Origin: Stramonita haemastoma | Lineage: Eukaryota > Mollusca > Gastropoda > Neogastropoda > Muricidae | Assembly: GCA_030674155.1 (NCBI GenBank) | Contig: CM060342.1 | Span: 26,445,400-26,457,899, forward strand | Direction: 5' to 3' | Length of the DNA: 12,500 bases | In this document: positions 1 through 8,160 of the stretch, piece after piece | Layout of the letters: each line of letters begins with the position of its first letter | How positions within the stretch are numbered: the stretch's first letter is position 1 | The notes under the pieces: generated by a model | The model's database searches: none | The model's input: only the letters and a program-made list of their open reading frames with translations | Told to the model about the DNA's origin: nothing | Made by a program: the position numbers and the translations under genes

Positions 1-796
1 GTGAAGGAAGCTAGTTGCAAAATCGTCATTGGTGCCCCTTCAGTCTAACAGACTATTGTTATGATAGGCGTTTGAAGGCTGAGAAGAAGGGTTTGTGTAT
101 TCTTCTCTTCCACTCTTTATTGCTTCCCTTATTAGCCAGGGTTAGGTGCTGTGAAGAGCCGCCATGATGGTCAGGAAGTGTGAAGGCTACACTCCACCTT
201 TAAATTCCGAGTCATGTAGTATCTTCCATAAAATACTAGTCGAAAAAAATGTCTGCTAAATTTCACATATTTTTTGAAAGCATGAAAGGAATGCACCGTG
301 TTTATTTTCTTAGGAGTCAGGTCATAGAGCAATACCAGGCAGTTACGAAAAAGTTGAAAAAGATAATTAGATGATGATTACTTATATGTTCCTACAGTTG
401 ACCCCGCGCATGCATATTGTGGTTAGGAAGCTAGTATATGAGAAATTAGTGAGGGGTACAATGGCTACTAGTATGTGTTTTTTAATTCAAACTTAACAAA
501 TGTGTGCTAAGTCACATGAGTTTTGAGTCAGAGGTAGTCTTTTACAAAACTTATTAATTTTTCAAATTATTTTTATGGATGCCTTAGAATGTGCGGTATG
601 AATGCAAGAGTACTATAGGAAAACAAATGAAGTGGCCCAGGCCAAAAGCTGTGTCCCTTATTGATATCAGCTGATTGCCAAAGACCTACACTAAAATGTT
701 GTCATATGGTAAAATGTTGTGTTTAGATTGCCTTCAGCCATGACAAGCTGTCTTAACATAACAAACTACACTCTCCTTTAAAGGAGAACAATCTTT
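1..796. other. Unassigned low-GC sequence, no gene seen
   Basis: No open frame of useful length, RNA gene or recognisable repeat was seen on either strand. The sequence is AT-rich and of normal complexity, unlike most of the window. The 9-mer GAAGCTAGT occurs near positions 7 and 426, which is probably chance. It could be intron, intergenic DNA or very old repeat, and the sequence does not decide between these. Confidence 0.6.
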
Positions 797-975
797 CTGA
801 AGTCAGAGTATGGCTGCCTATATGGCGAGGTATAAACACATAATATGCACACGCAATCCTATCATTCAGAATGCAATATCAATTTCACAGTGATTCCCAG
901 GTGGGATGAGTGAGTCAGAGTGCACATTCTGGGTGACCCCCCAGAGTGTAAAGCTGGGGAACGCACAACAACAAC
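797..975 (+). repeat. Decayed SINE 3' part, plus strand
   Basis: The segment around 801-850 (GAGTATGGCTGCCTATATGG, then GTATAAACACATA and GCACAC) aligns by eye with the body of the plus-strand SINE at 11296-11350, where GAATATGG is also followed by a TGG motif, an AAAAC run and CTCACAC. The segment ends near 959-975 with GAACGCACAACAACAAC. The later SINE likewise ends with GAACGCAGA near 11389. No tRNA-like head is visible upstream, so this would be a 5'-truncated or decayed copy. The middle (850-955) is poorly matched and may be diverged or unrelated sequence. Confidence 0.42.
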
Positions 976-1177
976 ATCATTATTACTGGAAAAATGGCAA
1001 AATGTAATAGGGGTGTACAGCAGAGAAACCAGCACAGGTTGTACCTTGAAGTGAGTGAAAGCGTGTTGAGCTGAACAATGTGAGGATGCTGTTGAGAGTC
1101 AACCCCTAAACCTTTACCATAAAAACCTAGCATACTTACCATTGCGCCATGGATAGTATTGACTATATGTGTATAGC

Positions 1178-1182
<5 letters not shown>

Positions 1183-1252
<70 letters not shown>

Positions 1253-1459
1253 TGTGTATGTGTGTGTATGTGTGCATGTGTGTGTATGTGTGTGTATGTG
1301 TGCATATGTGTGCATATGTGCGTATGTGCGTATGTGCGTATGTGCGTATGTGCGTGTGCGTGCGTGCGTGCATGCGTGCGTGTGTGTGTGTTTGTGTGTG
1401 TGTTTGTGTGTGTGTGTTTTAGTGTGTATGTGTTATGTGTTTGTGCTTGTGTTTGTGTT

Positions 1460-1546
<87 letters not shown>

Positions 1547-1592
1547 ATGTTTGTGTGTGTATGTGTGTGTGTGTGTGTGTGTGTTTGTGTTC
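1183..1592. repeat. Compound (GT)n microsatellite
   Basis: There are two nearly pure (GT)n runs, about 1183-1246 and 1467-1543. They are separated by variant blocks: TGTATG-type units (1247-1318), an 8-bp TGCGTATG-type unit repeated about four times (1319-1352), a GCGT block (1353-1380), and TTTGTG units near 1390-1466. The open frames here translate to alternating Val-Cys on the plus strand and Thr-His on the minus strand, which is the signature of a dinucleotide array and not of a protein. Alternating purine-pyrimidine DNA of this kind can adopt Z-DNA. Confidence 0.97.
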
Positions 1593-1869
1593 TAGTTGTG
1601 GTAGACGACGTACTTTGAATTCATTTCTAATGTTATTGAAGCAAAAAGGAGTTGTTAGGTGGTTTTCTTTAGTTTTATTTTATTTGTTGTTGTTTTTTAA
1701 CTACAGACTGTTAGTTTGCTTGTTTTGTTTCTTCACTAACTTTTTGTTATATTTGTTTGTTTGTTTGTTTGTGTGTGTGCTTGAATTATGTATGGCAAGC
1801 ATCTCACGCTAATGTTGTTTCATTTTTGTATACGCATGTTAATATTTGAAGTCTTTTTTTGGTGGTTGC
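1593..1869. other. T-rich spacer, no gene seen
   Basis: This T-rich sequence contains a short (TTTG)n run near 1752-1772 (TTGTTTGTTTG). A stretch at 1597-1614 (TTGTGGTAGACGACGTAC) loosely resembles the sequence at 1860-1878 (TGGTGGTTGCAGACGACAT) on the other side of the spacer. That could be an old duplication, but the match is too short to be sure. Confidence 0.5.
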
Positions 1870-1955
1870 AGACGACATCTTTACGAGTCTGACGCCGCAG
1901 GAGTCAAATGAAGGAGCCACTGCAATTTCTTTTCCACATGGTGGATCAGGACTTG
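1870..1955 (+). other. Short protein-like island, possible exon remnant
   Basis: In the frame starting at 1859 this stretch reads DDIFTSLTPQESNEGA and continues through AISFPHGGSGLG before dissolving into Thr-His from the CA array. The composition looks like ordinary protein. It is preceded by CTTTTTTTGGTGGTTGCAG, which resembles a 3' splice site ending at 1871. There is no convincing donor: the only candidate is a weak ATG-GTGGAT at about 1941, and the frame then runs into microsatellite. I do not recognise the peptide. It may be a fossil exon, a piece of a repeat, or chance. Confidence 0.2.
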
Positions 1956-2142
1956 GCACACACACACACATACACACGCATGCATACACTAACACACATA
2001 CACAGATACACTCACACACACACACACACACGCATGCATACACTAACACACATACACACATACACTCACACACGCACACACACACACACGCACCCACAAA
2101 CACATACACACACAGCACACACACAAACACACACACACACAC
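1956..2142. repeat. (CA)n microsatellite with a 54-bp internal duplication
   Basis: This is an interrupted (CA)n array. The block CGCATGCATACACTAACACA occurs at 1977 and again at 2031. Each copy is followed by CATACACA and ATACACTCACACA, so a unit of 54 bp has been tandemly duplicated with almost no change. Downstream variants include CACGCAC, CCCACAAACAC and CAGCAC. The array is in the opposite orientation to the GT array at 1183-1592, about 365 bp away. Confidence 0.95.
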
Positions 2143-2232
2143 CTCTCCTCTCTCTCTCAATCACTCCCCCCCCTCTCTCTCTCTCTCTCACTCACTCCAC
2201 TCCCCCACTCTTTCTCTCTCTCCCTCTCCTCC

Positions 2233-2324
<92 letters not shown>

Positions 2325-2333
2325 TTCACTCTT
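2143..2333. repeat. (CT)n polypyrimidine microsatellite
   Basis: A CT-rich array follows the CA array directly. It begins with interrupted units (CTCTCCTC, a run of C at 2165-2173, CTCACTCACTCCACT) and has a pure (CT)n core at about 2238-2313. On the minus strand it reads as Arg-Glu repeats, an artefact of (GA)n. Homopurine-homopyrimidine mirror tracts like this can form triplex (H-DNA) under supercoiling. Confidence 0.95.
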
Positions 2334-2540
2334 CATTATGACAACCAGGTGAAAATGACTCGGGTAAAAGCAACACAAGAGAAAAGAAGACAAAAACAAA
2401 AGCACAAAGACAGGAAGAAGAAGAGAGGCACAGACGTGTTGCATTAGGGATCCCCAGGGAACACCACTGCATGCTCCATCAGCAGGCCTGGTCCTCGGCC
2501 AGGGATGCACAACATGAATGCCTGCTTCTGTCTGGATAGG
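2334..2540. other. Unique spacer between CT array and minisatellite
   Basis: Positions 2350-2440 are A- and purine-rich and read as a Lys/Arg-rich peptide in the plus frame (RRQKQKHKDRKKKRG). That is expected from AAG/AGA-rich DNA and gives no sign of a gene. A small GC-rich hairpin is possible at 2487-2503 (CCTGG, 7-base loop, CCAGG). Nothing else was recognised. Confidence 0.4.
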
Positions 2541-3580
2541 ATTTCAGGATATTCCTGTGTTTCAGATCAGTTCTAAGTGCACCTGATGACCCGACATTCC
2601 TTTGTTTCAGATCAGCTCTGAGTGCACCTGATGACCTGACATTCCTGTGTTTCAGATCAGCTTTAAGTGCACCTGATGACCCGAAATTCTTTTTTTTTCA
2701 GGCGATCTGTGTGTGGACCTGATGACCTGAGATTCCTTTGTTTCAGAACAACTCTAAGTGCACCTGATTGTCTGACATTCCTGTGTTTCAGATCAGCTCT
2801 AAGTGCACCTGATTGCCCGAAATTCTTTTGTTTCAGATCAGCTCTAATTGCACAGGATAATAGCACGGCATTCCTTTGTTTCAGGTGATCTCTGTGTGAA
2901 CCTGATGACCCGACATTCCTGTGTTTTAGATCATCTCTAAGTGCACAAGATAATACACGGCATTCCTTTGTTTCAGATCAGCTCTAAGTGCACAAGATAA
3001 TACACGGCATTCCTTTGTTTCAGATCAGCTCTAAGTGCACAAGATAATACACGGCATTCCTTTGTTTCAGATCAGCTCTAAGTGCATCTGATTGCATGGA
3101 ATTCCTTTGTTTCAGGTGATCTCTGTGTGAACCTGATACTCCAATATTTCTTTGTTTCAGATCCAATCTAAGTGCATCTTATTCCTTTGTTTCACGCACA
3201 CTCTAAGTGCATCTGATTGCACGAAATTCGTTTGCTTCAGATCAAATCTAAATCCACATTAATATAATATTCCATTTCTTTGTTTCAGTTTAACTCTAAG
3301 TGCATCTTATAGCACGAAATTCCTTTCTTTCAGTTTAACTCTAAGTGCATCTGATTGCATGGAATTCCTTTGTTTCAGTTAAACTCTAGGTGCATCTGAT
3401 CACATGGAATTCCTTTGTTCAGATCAACTTTAGGTGTGCCTCTTAATAGCAAGACATTTTTTTGTTTCAGGTCATCTTTGTGTGAACCTGATTGCACAAA
3501 ATGACTTTATTTCTGATGAACTCTGTGTAGACCTAAAATGCCCATGATGATTTATGCAAAATCCATCTCCTTGTGTTCAG
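2541..3580 (+). repeat. Minisatellite, about 22 units of mostly 45-48 bp
   Basis: Using TTCAG as an anchor, unit starts fall at 2561, 2606, 2651, 2697, 2742, 2787, 2832, 2880, 2926, 2972, 3019, 3066, 3111, 3156, 3191, 3236, 3284, 3329, 3374, 3418, 3466, 3511 and 3576. Most spacings are 44-48 bp. One unit is shortened to 35 bp (3156) and the last is 65 bp. A typical unit carries CAGATCAGCTCTAAGTGCA, then CTGATGACC or CTGATTGC, then ATTCCTTTGTTT. A second unit type has GGTGATCTCTGTGTGAACC (2880 and 3111, with related units at 2697, 3466 and 3511). Some units keep a 15-codon period, but the 46-48-bp units break frame, so it is not coding. Units degrade towards the 3' end. Confidence 0.95.
2926..3112 (+). 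repeat. Three identical 47-bp units inside the minisatellite
   Basis: The unit CTCTAAGTGCACAAGATAAT, continuing through ACACGGCATTCCTTTG and TTTCAGATCAG, occurs three times in tandem with no differences I can see, at about 2935-3075. It differs from neighbours by ACAAGATAATACACGG in place of CCTGATGACCCGA. A close relative lies just upstream at 2850-2870 (CACAGGATAATAGCACGG). This block is the youngest expansion in the array. Confidence 0.9.
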
Positions 3581-3900
3581 GAAGAAAGATAGGGGCCACT
3601 GTACAAGGACATGGAAGAGAAGAAGACTCAAGCGGCTTTAACATTGTACAGATATATCAGCCATGTTGGAAACACAATACAGCACAAAATGACAATACAC
3701 TATAAGAGAAAAACAACAGAATACAGAGAACATAACACGATGTAACACAATGCAAGAAAGTGAGGTGCAATACAGAATAAAAAACAAGACACACAGGTCA
3801 GTGGGGTTCAAAACAGCAGTGCACAAGTCCTACAAGTCAGTGTCTGGGATCACTTAGCAGACAAGAGCTTTTCCAGGAAGTACCGATGATAGAGTTGCCA
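3581..3900. other. Unassigned A-rich spacer with recurring AATACA
   Basis: No gene was seen. AATACA occurs four times between about 3676 and 3775, set in A-rich sequence (CACAATACAG, GACAATACAC, AGAATACAGAG, GCAATACAGAATAA). This resembles a degraded pentanucleotide tail of the (ATACA)n type found on the minus strand at 10585-10603 at the end of a SINE, so it may be the tail of a lost or very old plus-strand retroposon. The match is too weak to call an element. Confidence 0.3.
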
Positions 3901-4320
3901 ATTCTTCTTCTTTTGAACGCTCAGACAGCAACCTGTTGGTGTCTGTTACATGAGCGAAAATGCGCTGCGCTGCGTTATTTATTTATTCATTTATTTTTTA
4001 TATTATTTATCTATTCTTTTATATCGAGGATAATAGAATAAGAAATCATAATTATGCTTTTTTACATCCAGTCCCAGTGTGTATGCAGTTTTGTAAATGT
4101 CATCGATTCCCACTGGCACACGATGGCCTACTCTTACGAAAAGCGGAACAGGATTTAACGTGTGCGAAAGATGTTCTGCAGTTAAGCCTCTGACAAGTTG
4201 AGCCCATTGCCTCCGATTTGGGCATGGAAAAGAATGGTTCTCTCTTAAGTCTTTGAGAGAAAAAAAAGGCAGGAGAATGGACCCGAAAGCAGAAAATAGA
4301 CAAGAAGGAGGTGACAGGAC
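3901..4320 (-). repeat. Interspersed repeat X, copy 1, interrupted
   Basis: The two outer parts, 3901-3977 and 4180-4320, align by eye with the continuous stretch 7457-7672. Shared blocks include GAACGCTCAGAC, ATGAGCGAAAATG, GTTAAGC, TGACAA, ATGGAAAAGAA, AAAAAAAGGCAGGAGAAT and GACAAGA followed by GGAGGTG. In this copy about 198 bp of unrelated sequence interrupt the element. The left edge is TTC-rich in both copies, as expected for a minus-strand retroposon with an (AAG)n-type tail, so I assign minus orientation tentatively. I cannot see a tRNA-like head at the right edge, and the family is not identified. Confidence 0.7.
3978..4175 (-). mobile_element. 5'-truncated SINE-like insertion inside repeat X
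   Basis: The right part (about 4084-4179) aligns closely with 6522-6619 of the complete SINE. Shared patterns include CGGCA/TGGCA, ATGG(C/T)CTACT, AAGC(A/G)GAA, TTTAA(C/T)GTGT and TTCTGC. The left part (3978-4022) is a T/A-rich run of TTTATTTATT type, which on the minus strand would be an A-rich 3' tail. The piece therefore reads as a minus-strand retroposon with its tail at the left and its tRNA head missing. It is flanked by CTGCGTTA (3970-3977) and CTGCAGTTA (4176-4184), a possible target-site duplication with one extra base, although CTGC also lies within the SINE homology. Confidence 0.6.
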
Positions 4321-5002
4321 GAACAAGAACAAGGCATGAAATAAAGTGAAAGGATAGAAAAGAGGGAATTCTTGGCACAGAATTTTCAGGAGGTGGGGAT
4401 GTTGTTTATACTGACAAGCCCCCGGCATCTCCATTGGGGAAGGAGGTGTGTGTATAGAAGGTTGCCATTTTAGAAGTTATTTCTGATTTGTGTCAAACTG
4501 ACACTATGGCACCTTGCGTCACTTGTCCAACAAGTTTGTTGAATTCCATGTTTTGTGTTATTTGGACTGATGTATCTGTCTTTCTCTTCGAGTGTTTACT
4601 TCACATTAAGATTAGATTGCAGACATTTTTTTTTCGTTTTTGCCTATTGTTCAGCTTAGTTTACGCCTGGATTTGCTTTGTCTTCCTGTTCTTGCATTCT
4701 ACTTCAGTCTAGAACACTTATTTGTTATTTATTCATTTTTTTCAGACGGTAAATGGAAGTGGTTTGGCTTGTTGTGTTGTTCCCTCCATGTAATTATTTT
4801 AGGGTAGGTGATGGTGCTTTAACTTGCTTTTTCCTGTTTATTTGTTTGTTTGGTTTGGTTTGTTTACTTGTGTGCTTTGCTTCTTTCTCGTGAAGAATTC
4901 AGTATTTTTCCACAGGCACACGCTAACCTGACACAGTGACCTCTAACCTTCTTTCTTCTTCCGTTTCCTTTCTCTTTTTTTCCCATCTCCCCCTTTTCTT
5001 AA
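4321..5002. other. Unassigned spacer, no gene seen
   Basis: The sequence is A-rich to about 4380 and mostly T-rich after 4480, with short TTTG and GGTTT runs near 4838-4866. The plus frame at 4488-4712 is a stretch of hydrophobic, Phe-rich codons from T-rich DNA, with no start context, splice signals or family resemblance that would support a gene. A small hairpin is possible at 4420-4440 (CCCC and GGGG arms). Nothing else was recognised. Confidence 0.5.
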
Positions 5003-5098
5003 GGAGGTGGAGGAGGTAGAAGAGGATGTAGAGGAGGAGGAGGAGGAGGAGCAGGAGGAAGAGGAGGAGGCTGAGGATGAGTTGAGTTTGGGAGGAGG
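5003..5098 (+). repeat. GGA/GAA purine-rich imperfect trinucleotide tract
   Basis: An imperfect run of GGAGGT, GAAGAG, GGAGGAGGA and AGGCTGAGGATGAG. In the plus frame it reads as an acidic Glu-rich peptide with EEVEED followed by a run of Glu and a DELS motif. No exon boundaries, start context or conserved flanking peptide support a gene, and the frame continues into unrelated sequence. I treat it as simple sequence with low-level coding appearance. G-rich purine tracts of this kind may form quadruplex or triplex DNA. Confidence 0.75.
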
Positions 5099-5225
5099 TT
5101 GTCTTTTTCACTGTGAAACTGCCAAAACCTCTTCGACTTGTTTCCGCTCTCTCGCTTACCTGCCCCTTGTTCTCACCTTTCCTTCTTTTCTCTGCAAAGT
5201 GGCCTGTCTCTTATGAGTGCACAGG

Positions 5226-5600
<375 letters not shown>

Positions 5601-5683
5601 CCCAATTTTTGTTTAATGAGCAGGGAAGAAAGCAGCAGTGTGAGTTGTAAGGTAACTTGTCCTCTCTGGAAGTTGGACACAGT

Positions 5684-5728
5684 GTTGACTGACTGACTGA
5701 CTGATTTACTGACTGACTGACTGACTGA
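5684..5728. repeat. (GACT)n short tandem repeat
   Basis: GACT is repeated about ten times with one interruption (GATTTACT near 5702-5709). It lies about 85 bp beyond the GA/GACA/CA array and shares a GAC-based unit with it. The intervening sequence is unique. Confidence 0.92.
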
Positions 5729-5888
5729 CACGGAGCTGCCTGTACAGAGGGCTTGCTGCATGCAGGGATGAGTGAGTTAGGGCTTTGAGCACTGCACTGG
5801 TGCTGAGTCTTTGGCTTTTTTTTGTACTTGTCGAAATGCAGTCTTCAGTTTAACGTCTTTCCCTTTTAAGTGATACCAGATTGTCGAA

Positions 5889-6142
<254 letters not shown>

Positions 6143-6423
6143 TTTTCGCTTTCTTAATGACTGCACTGCACCGTTGCAAGTAAAAATGCAAAAGAAGAAG
6201 GAAAGGATATACAACAAAAACGAGAAAACATAGCATTTAACTCAACACTTAAGCTCAAAAGCGAAAACACAAACAGCTTTTTGTTATCTCAAACTGACTA
6301 TGATAAGGGTAAGTTAGTTTTGAAGTTGGTTTGTTTGTTAGGGTTCTTTAGTTTTACAAAGATGAAAGAAGAGAACATTTCTTTGTTTTTCTTTTGCATT
6401 TCTTGGCTAAATTTCAGAGGTGC
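6143..6423. other. Unassigned spacer, no gene seen
   Basis: AT-rich, ordinary-complexity sequence between a GT array and the 3' end of a minus-strand SINE. No tail-like homopolymer or obvious target-site duplication is visible next to the SINE end near 6424. The plus frame 6281-6598 runs straight into the SINE, so it is not evidence of a gene. Confidence 0.5.
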
Positions 6424-6800
6424 ATCAAAGGTGAGATTTTGCATATACGACCGTTCAACCACTTTTAAGGTAGCCGCATTCCGACATCAGGAGATATATT
6501 TAAACACGAAATTAGTGCGCATGAATTCTTTAAATTTCGTCACCCATTCATACCGGCATAAAATGGTCTACTTTAACAGAAAGCAGAATGGGTTTTAATG
6601 TGTATGCATGACATTCTGCGTGCGTCAACACACAGAACTTCGGTTTACAGTCTCATACGAGAGACTTTGGGGAGAAAGGAGTTGGTGCTGGTGTTAACTC
6701 CAGGGGAAAAATTGCTTTAAAAAGCGCCTCAGTGGTGGCGGGCTCGAACCTAGGCCGTCAGATAACTGGCACGACGCTCTAACCACTAGACTATGCCCCC
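6424..6800 (-). mobile_element. tRNA-derived SINE, minus strand, near full length
   Basis: Read on the minus strand, it begins near 6800 with a tRNA-like head. The A box TAGTCTAGTGGTTAGAG is at 6793-6777 and the B box GGTTCGAGCC at 6750-6741, a normal internal RNA polymerase III promoter spacing of about 40 bp. The body follows, with the TCTCATACGAGAGAC motif (6651-6665), the segment matched by 4084-4179 (6522-6619), and a 3' part (6424-6490) matched by 9155-9230. On the plus strand that 3' part carries GAGATTTTGCATATA, CGACCGTTCAACCA and AAGGTAGCC. From memory this architecture is typical of gastropod SINEs. No clear target-site duplication or tail is visible, so the copy is probably old. 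It is not a functional tRNA gene. Confidence 0.8.
6737..6800 (-). promoter_or_regulatory. tRNA-like RNA polymerase III promoter (A and B boxes) of SINE
   Basis: The A box TAGTCTAGTGG and B box GGTTCGAGCC both fit the type 2 internal promoter consensus well (TRGYNNANNNG and GGTTCGANTCC). They sit in the correct order and spacing on the minus strand. The stems of a complete cloverleaf are not convincing, so this is a SINE head and not a tRNA gene. Activity cannot be judged from sequence. Confidence 0.7.
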
Positions 6801-7215
6801 AAGTCTCCCCCCCCACCCCCTCGACAGCTAAGAAAGTTGAAACACACCTAAAGTATAGGTTGTAGTTTATAGATAACGTCCCTGTCGTGAAAATTAGAGG
6901 TCTGTTTGTCTGTTTACTCCTCTCTCTTTCAGCTCTTTTGTTTCTTTTTTTTCTTCTTTCATTATTTCGCCCTTTAGTTCTTTGTACTTTAGTTCGGTTT
7001 ATTTTTTAACATGGTATTTTTATTTTCTTCCCCTTTTTCTCTTCTGTTCATTTTGTTCTGACGTTTTACTGTTTTTCCCTTTCGTTTCTTTTTCTTTTTT
7101 CCTTTGACAGCGTTGCAATATTCTGTCATATGTTTTTTGTATGTTCACTTTGTGAAAACAGACTGTCAAGAAAGCATTCTGACAATGTGTTGTTTGTGAA
7201 GACAGTGTGGTGTTC
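6801..7215. other. Unassigned T-rich spacer, no gene seen
   Basis: It starts with a C-rich stretch (6808-6831) just beyond the SINE head, then becomes T-rich from about 6900, with many TTTC and TTCTTTT units. Positions 7110-7215 have more balanced composition but hold no recognisable element. Open frames here continue into the GTT/CTT array and have no independent support. Confidence 0.5.
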
Positions 7216-7243
7216 CTTGTTGTTGTCGTTGTCGTTGTTGTTT

Positions 7244-7278
<35 letters not shown>

Positions 7279-7356
7279 CTTCTTCTTCTTCTTCTTCTTC
7301 TTCTTCTTCTTCTTCTTCTTCTTCTTCTTCTTCTTCTTCTTCTTCTTCTTCTTCTT
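7216..7356. repeat. (GTT)n to (CTT)n trinucleotide microsatellite
   Basis: (GTT)n with two GTC variants and a T5 run (7216-7277) switches sharply to nearly pure (CTT)n of about 80 bp (7278-7356). Frame translations give runs of Val/Leu/Phe on the plus strand and Lys/Arg/Asn on the minus strand. The CTT part leads into the 15-bp units and then the TTC-rich left edge of repeat X, so it may have grown from that element's tail. Confidence 0.96.
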
Positions 7357-7456
7357 CTTTGCATTCTTCTTCTTTGCATTCTTCTTCTTTGCATTCTTCT
7401 TCTTTGCATTCTTCTGTGTGTTCTTCATCTTTGCATTTTTCTTCGCATTTTTCTCC
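7357..7456 (-). repeat. 15-bp tandem repeat, TTTGCATTCTTCTTC
   Basis: GCATT occurs at 7361, 7376, 7391 and 7406, exactly 15 bp apart. It is followed by variant units around 7431-7456 (TTTGCATTTTTCTTC, GCATTTTTCTCC). The reverse complement of this unit, GAAGAAGAATGCAAA, is the building block of the array at 12222-12500, so the two arrays are the same sequence in opposite orientation about 4.8 kb apart. Confidence 0.92.
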
Positions 7457-7672
7457 TTCTTCTTGTTCGAACGCTCAGACTGCAACTACTGTTGTCTGTC
7501 ATATGAGCGAAAATGAGTTGCACTGCCGTTAAGCACTTGACAAATCAGGTCCTGTGCAGCCGACTTCGGTATGGAAAAGAACTGTTATATTTTAAAGTAT
7601 TTCTGGAGAAAAAAAGGCAGGAGAATAACCCCCCAAAAAGGGCAGAAAATTGACAAGAGGAGGTGGTAGGAA
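7457..7672 (-). repeat. Interspersed repeat X, copy 2, uninterrupted
   Basis: This is the continuous counterpart of the split copy at 3901-4320, with the same blocks in the same order: CGAACGCTCAGAC, ATGAGCGAAAATGAG, CTGCCGTTAAGC, TTGACAA, TATGGAAAAGAA, AAAAAAAGGCAGGAGAAT, GACAAGA and GGAGGTGG. At the point where copy 1 is interrupted this copy reads CACTGCCGTTAAG with no insert, so it represents the pre-insertion state. Its left edge joins a TTC-rich tandem array, consistent with a minus-strand retroposon tail. The element family is not identified. Confidence 0.7.
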
Positions 7673-7724
7673 GAAAAGGAAGAAGGCAGAAACAAAGAGT
7701 GTAAAATGTACGAGTTTATCAACG

Positions 7725-8160
7725 TCTTTTTTGTTTGTCGCTTTCTCTCTATGTTTTTCTTTTCTTTTTTTGTTTGTTCCGTCTTTATCTTTTCTGTCTT
7801 TTTTTGTTTGTTTTATTCTATTCCCTTTTTCTCTTCTTCTGTTGTTTCTCTCTGTCTTTTTTTTCTTTCTTTCTACTTTTCTTTCTTTTTCTTCTTTTTC
7901 TTTTCTTCTTCTGTGCCTTCTTTTGCACTTTAAATTTGTTTTCCTTCGTTCTTTCTCTCTTCTTTCTTTTTTCTTTCTTCCCCTTTTTCTTTCTCCCTTT
8001 TCTTTTTTGTTCGTCCTTTTTCATAATTATTATGCCTTTTCTGTCTGTCTGTCTGCTTGTCAGTCTGGCTGGCTTTCGTTCTGTCTGTCTGTCTACCTGT
8101 CTGTCCTGTCTGTCTTGAAGTCTTTCTTTCTATCTTCTTTCTGACTTTCTTTCTTTTTTT
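7725..8160. repeat. Pyrimidine-rich tract, with (CTGT)n at 8041-8115
   Basis: About 430 bp of plus-strand sequence made mostly of T and C (TTTC, TTCTTTTT, CTCTTC units) with scattered G and few A. Two (CTGT)n segments lie at about 8041-8056 and 8081-8115. There is no strict period before 8041. The open frames are Phe/Leu/Ser-rich and reflect composition only, as does the Lys-rich frame on the minus strand. It looks like a worn polypyrimidine microsatellite. Confidence 0.85.

Noticed and set aside
2667..2888. 73-codon frame in the minisatellite as a tandem-repeat protein with a 15-residue period
   Set aside because: The frame holds only where units are 45 bp. Neighbouring units of 46-48 bp shift it, so there is no sign of selection for coding.
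2926..3112. CRISPR-like array of regular repeats
   Set aside because: Units are directly contiguous with no unique spacers, and the genome context is eukaryotic.
4003..4434. 143-codon minus-strand frame as a gene
   Set aside because: It covers repeat X and the inserted SINE on the minus strand, so the sequence is explained by interspersed repeats.
6737..6800. Functional tRNA gene on the minus strand
   Set aside because: A and B boxes are good, but convincing cloverleaf stems are absent and a SINE body follows, so it is a retroposon head.
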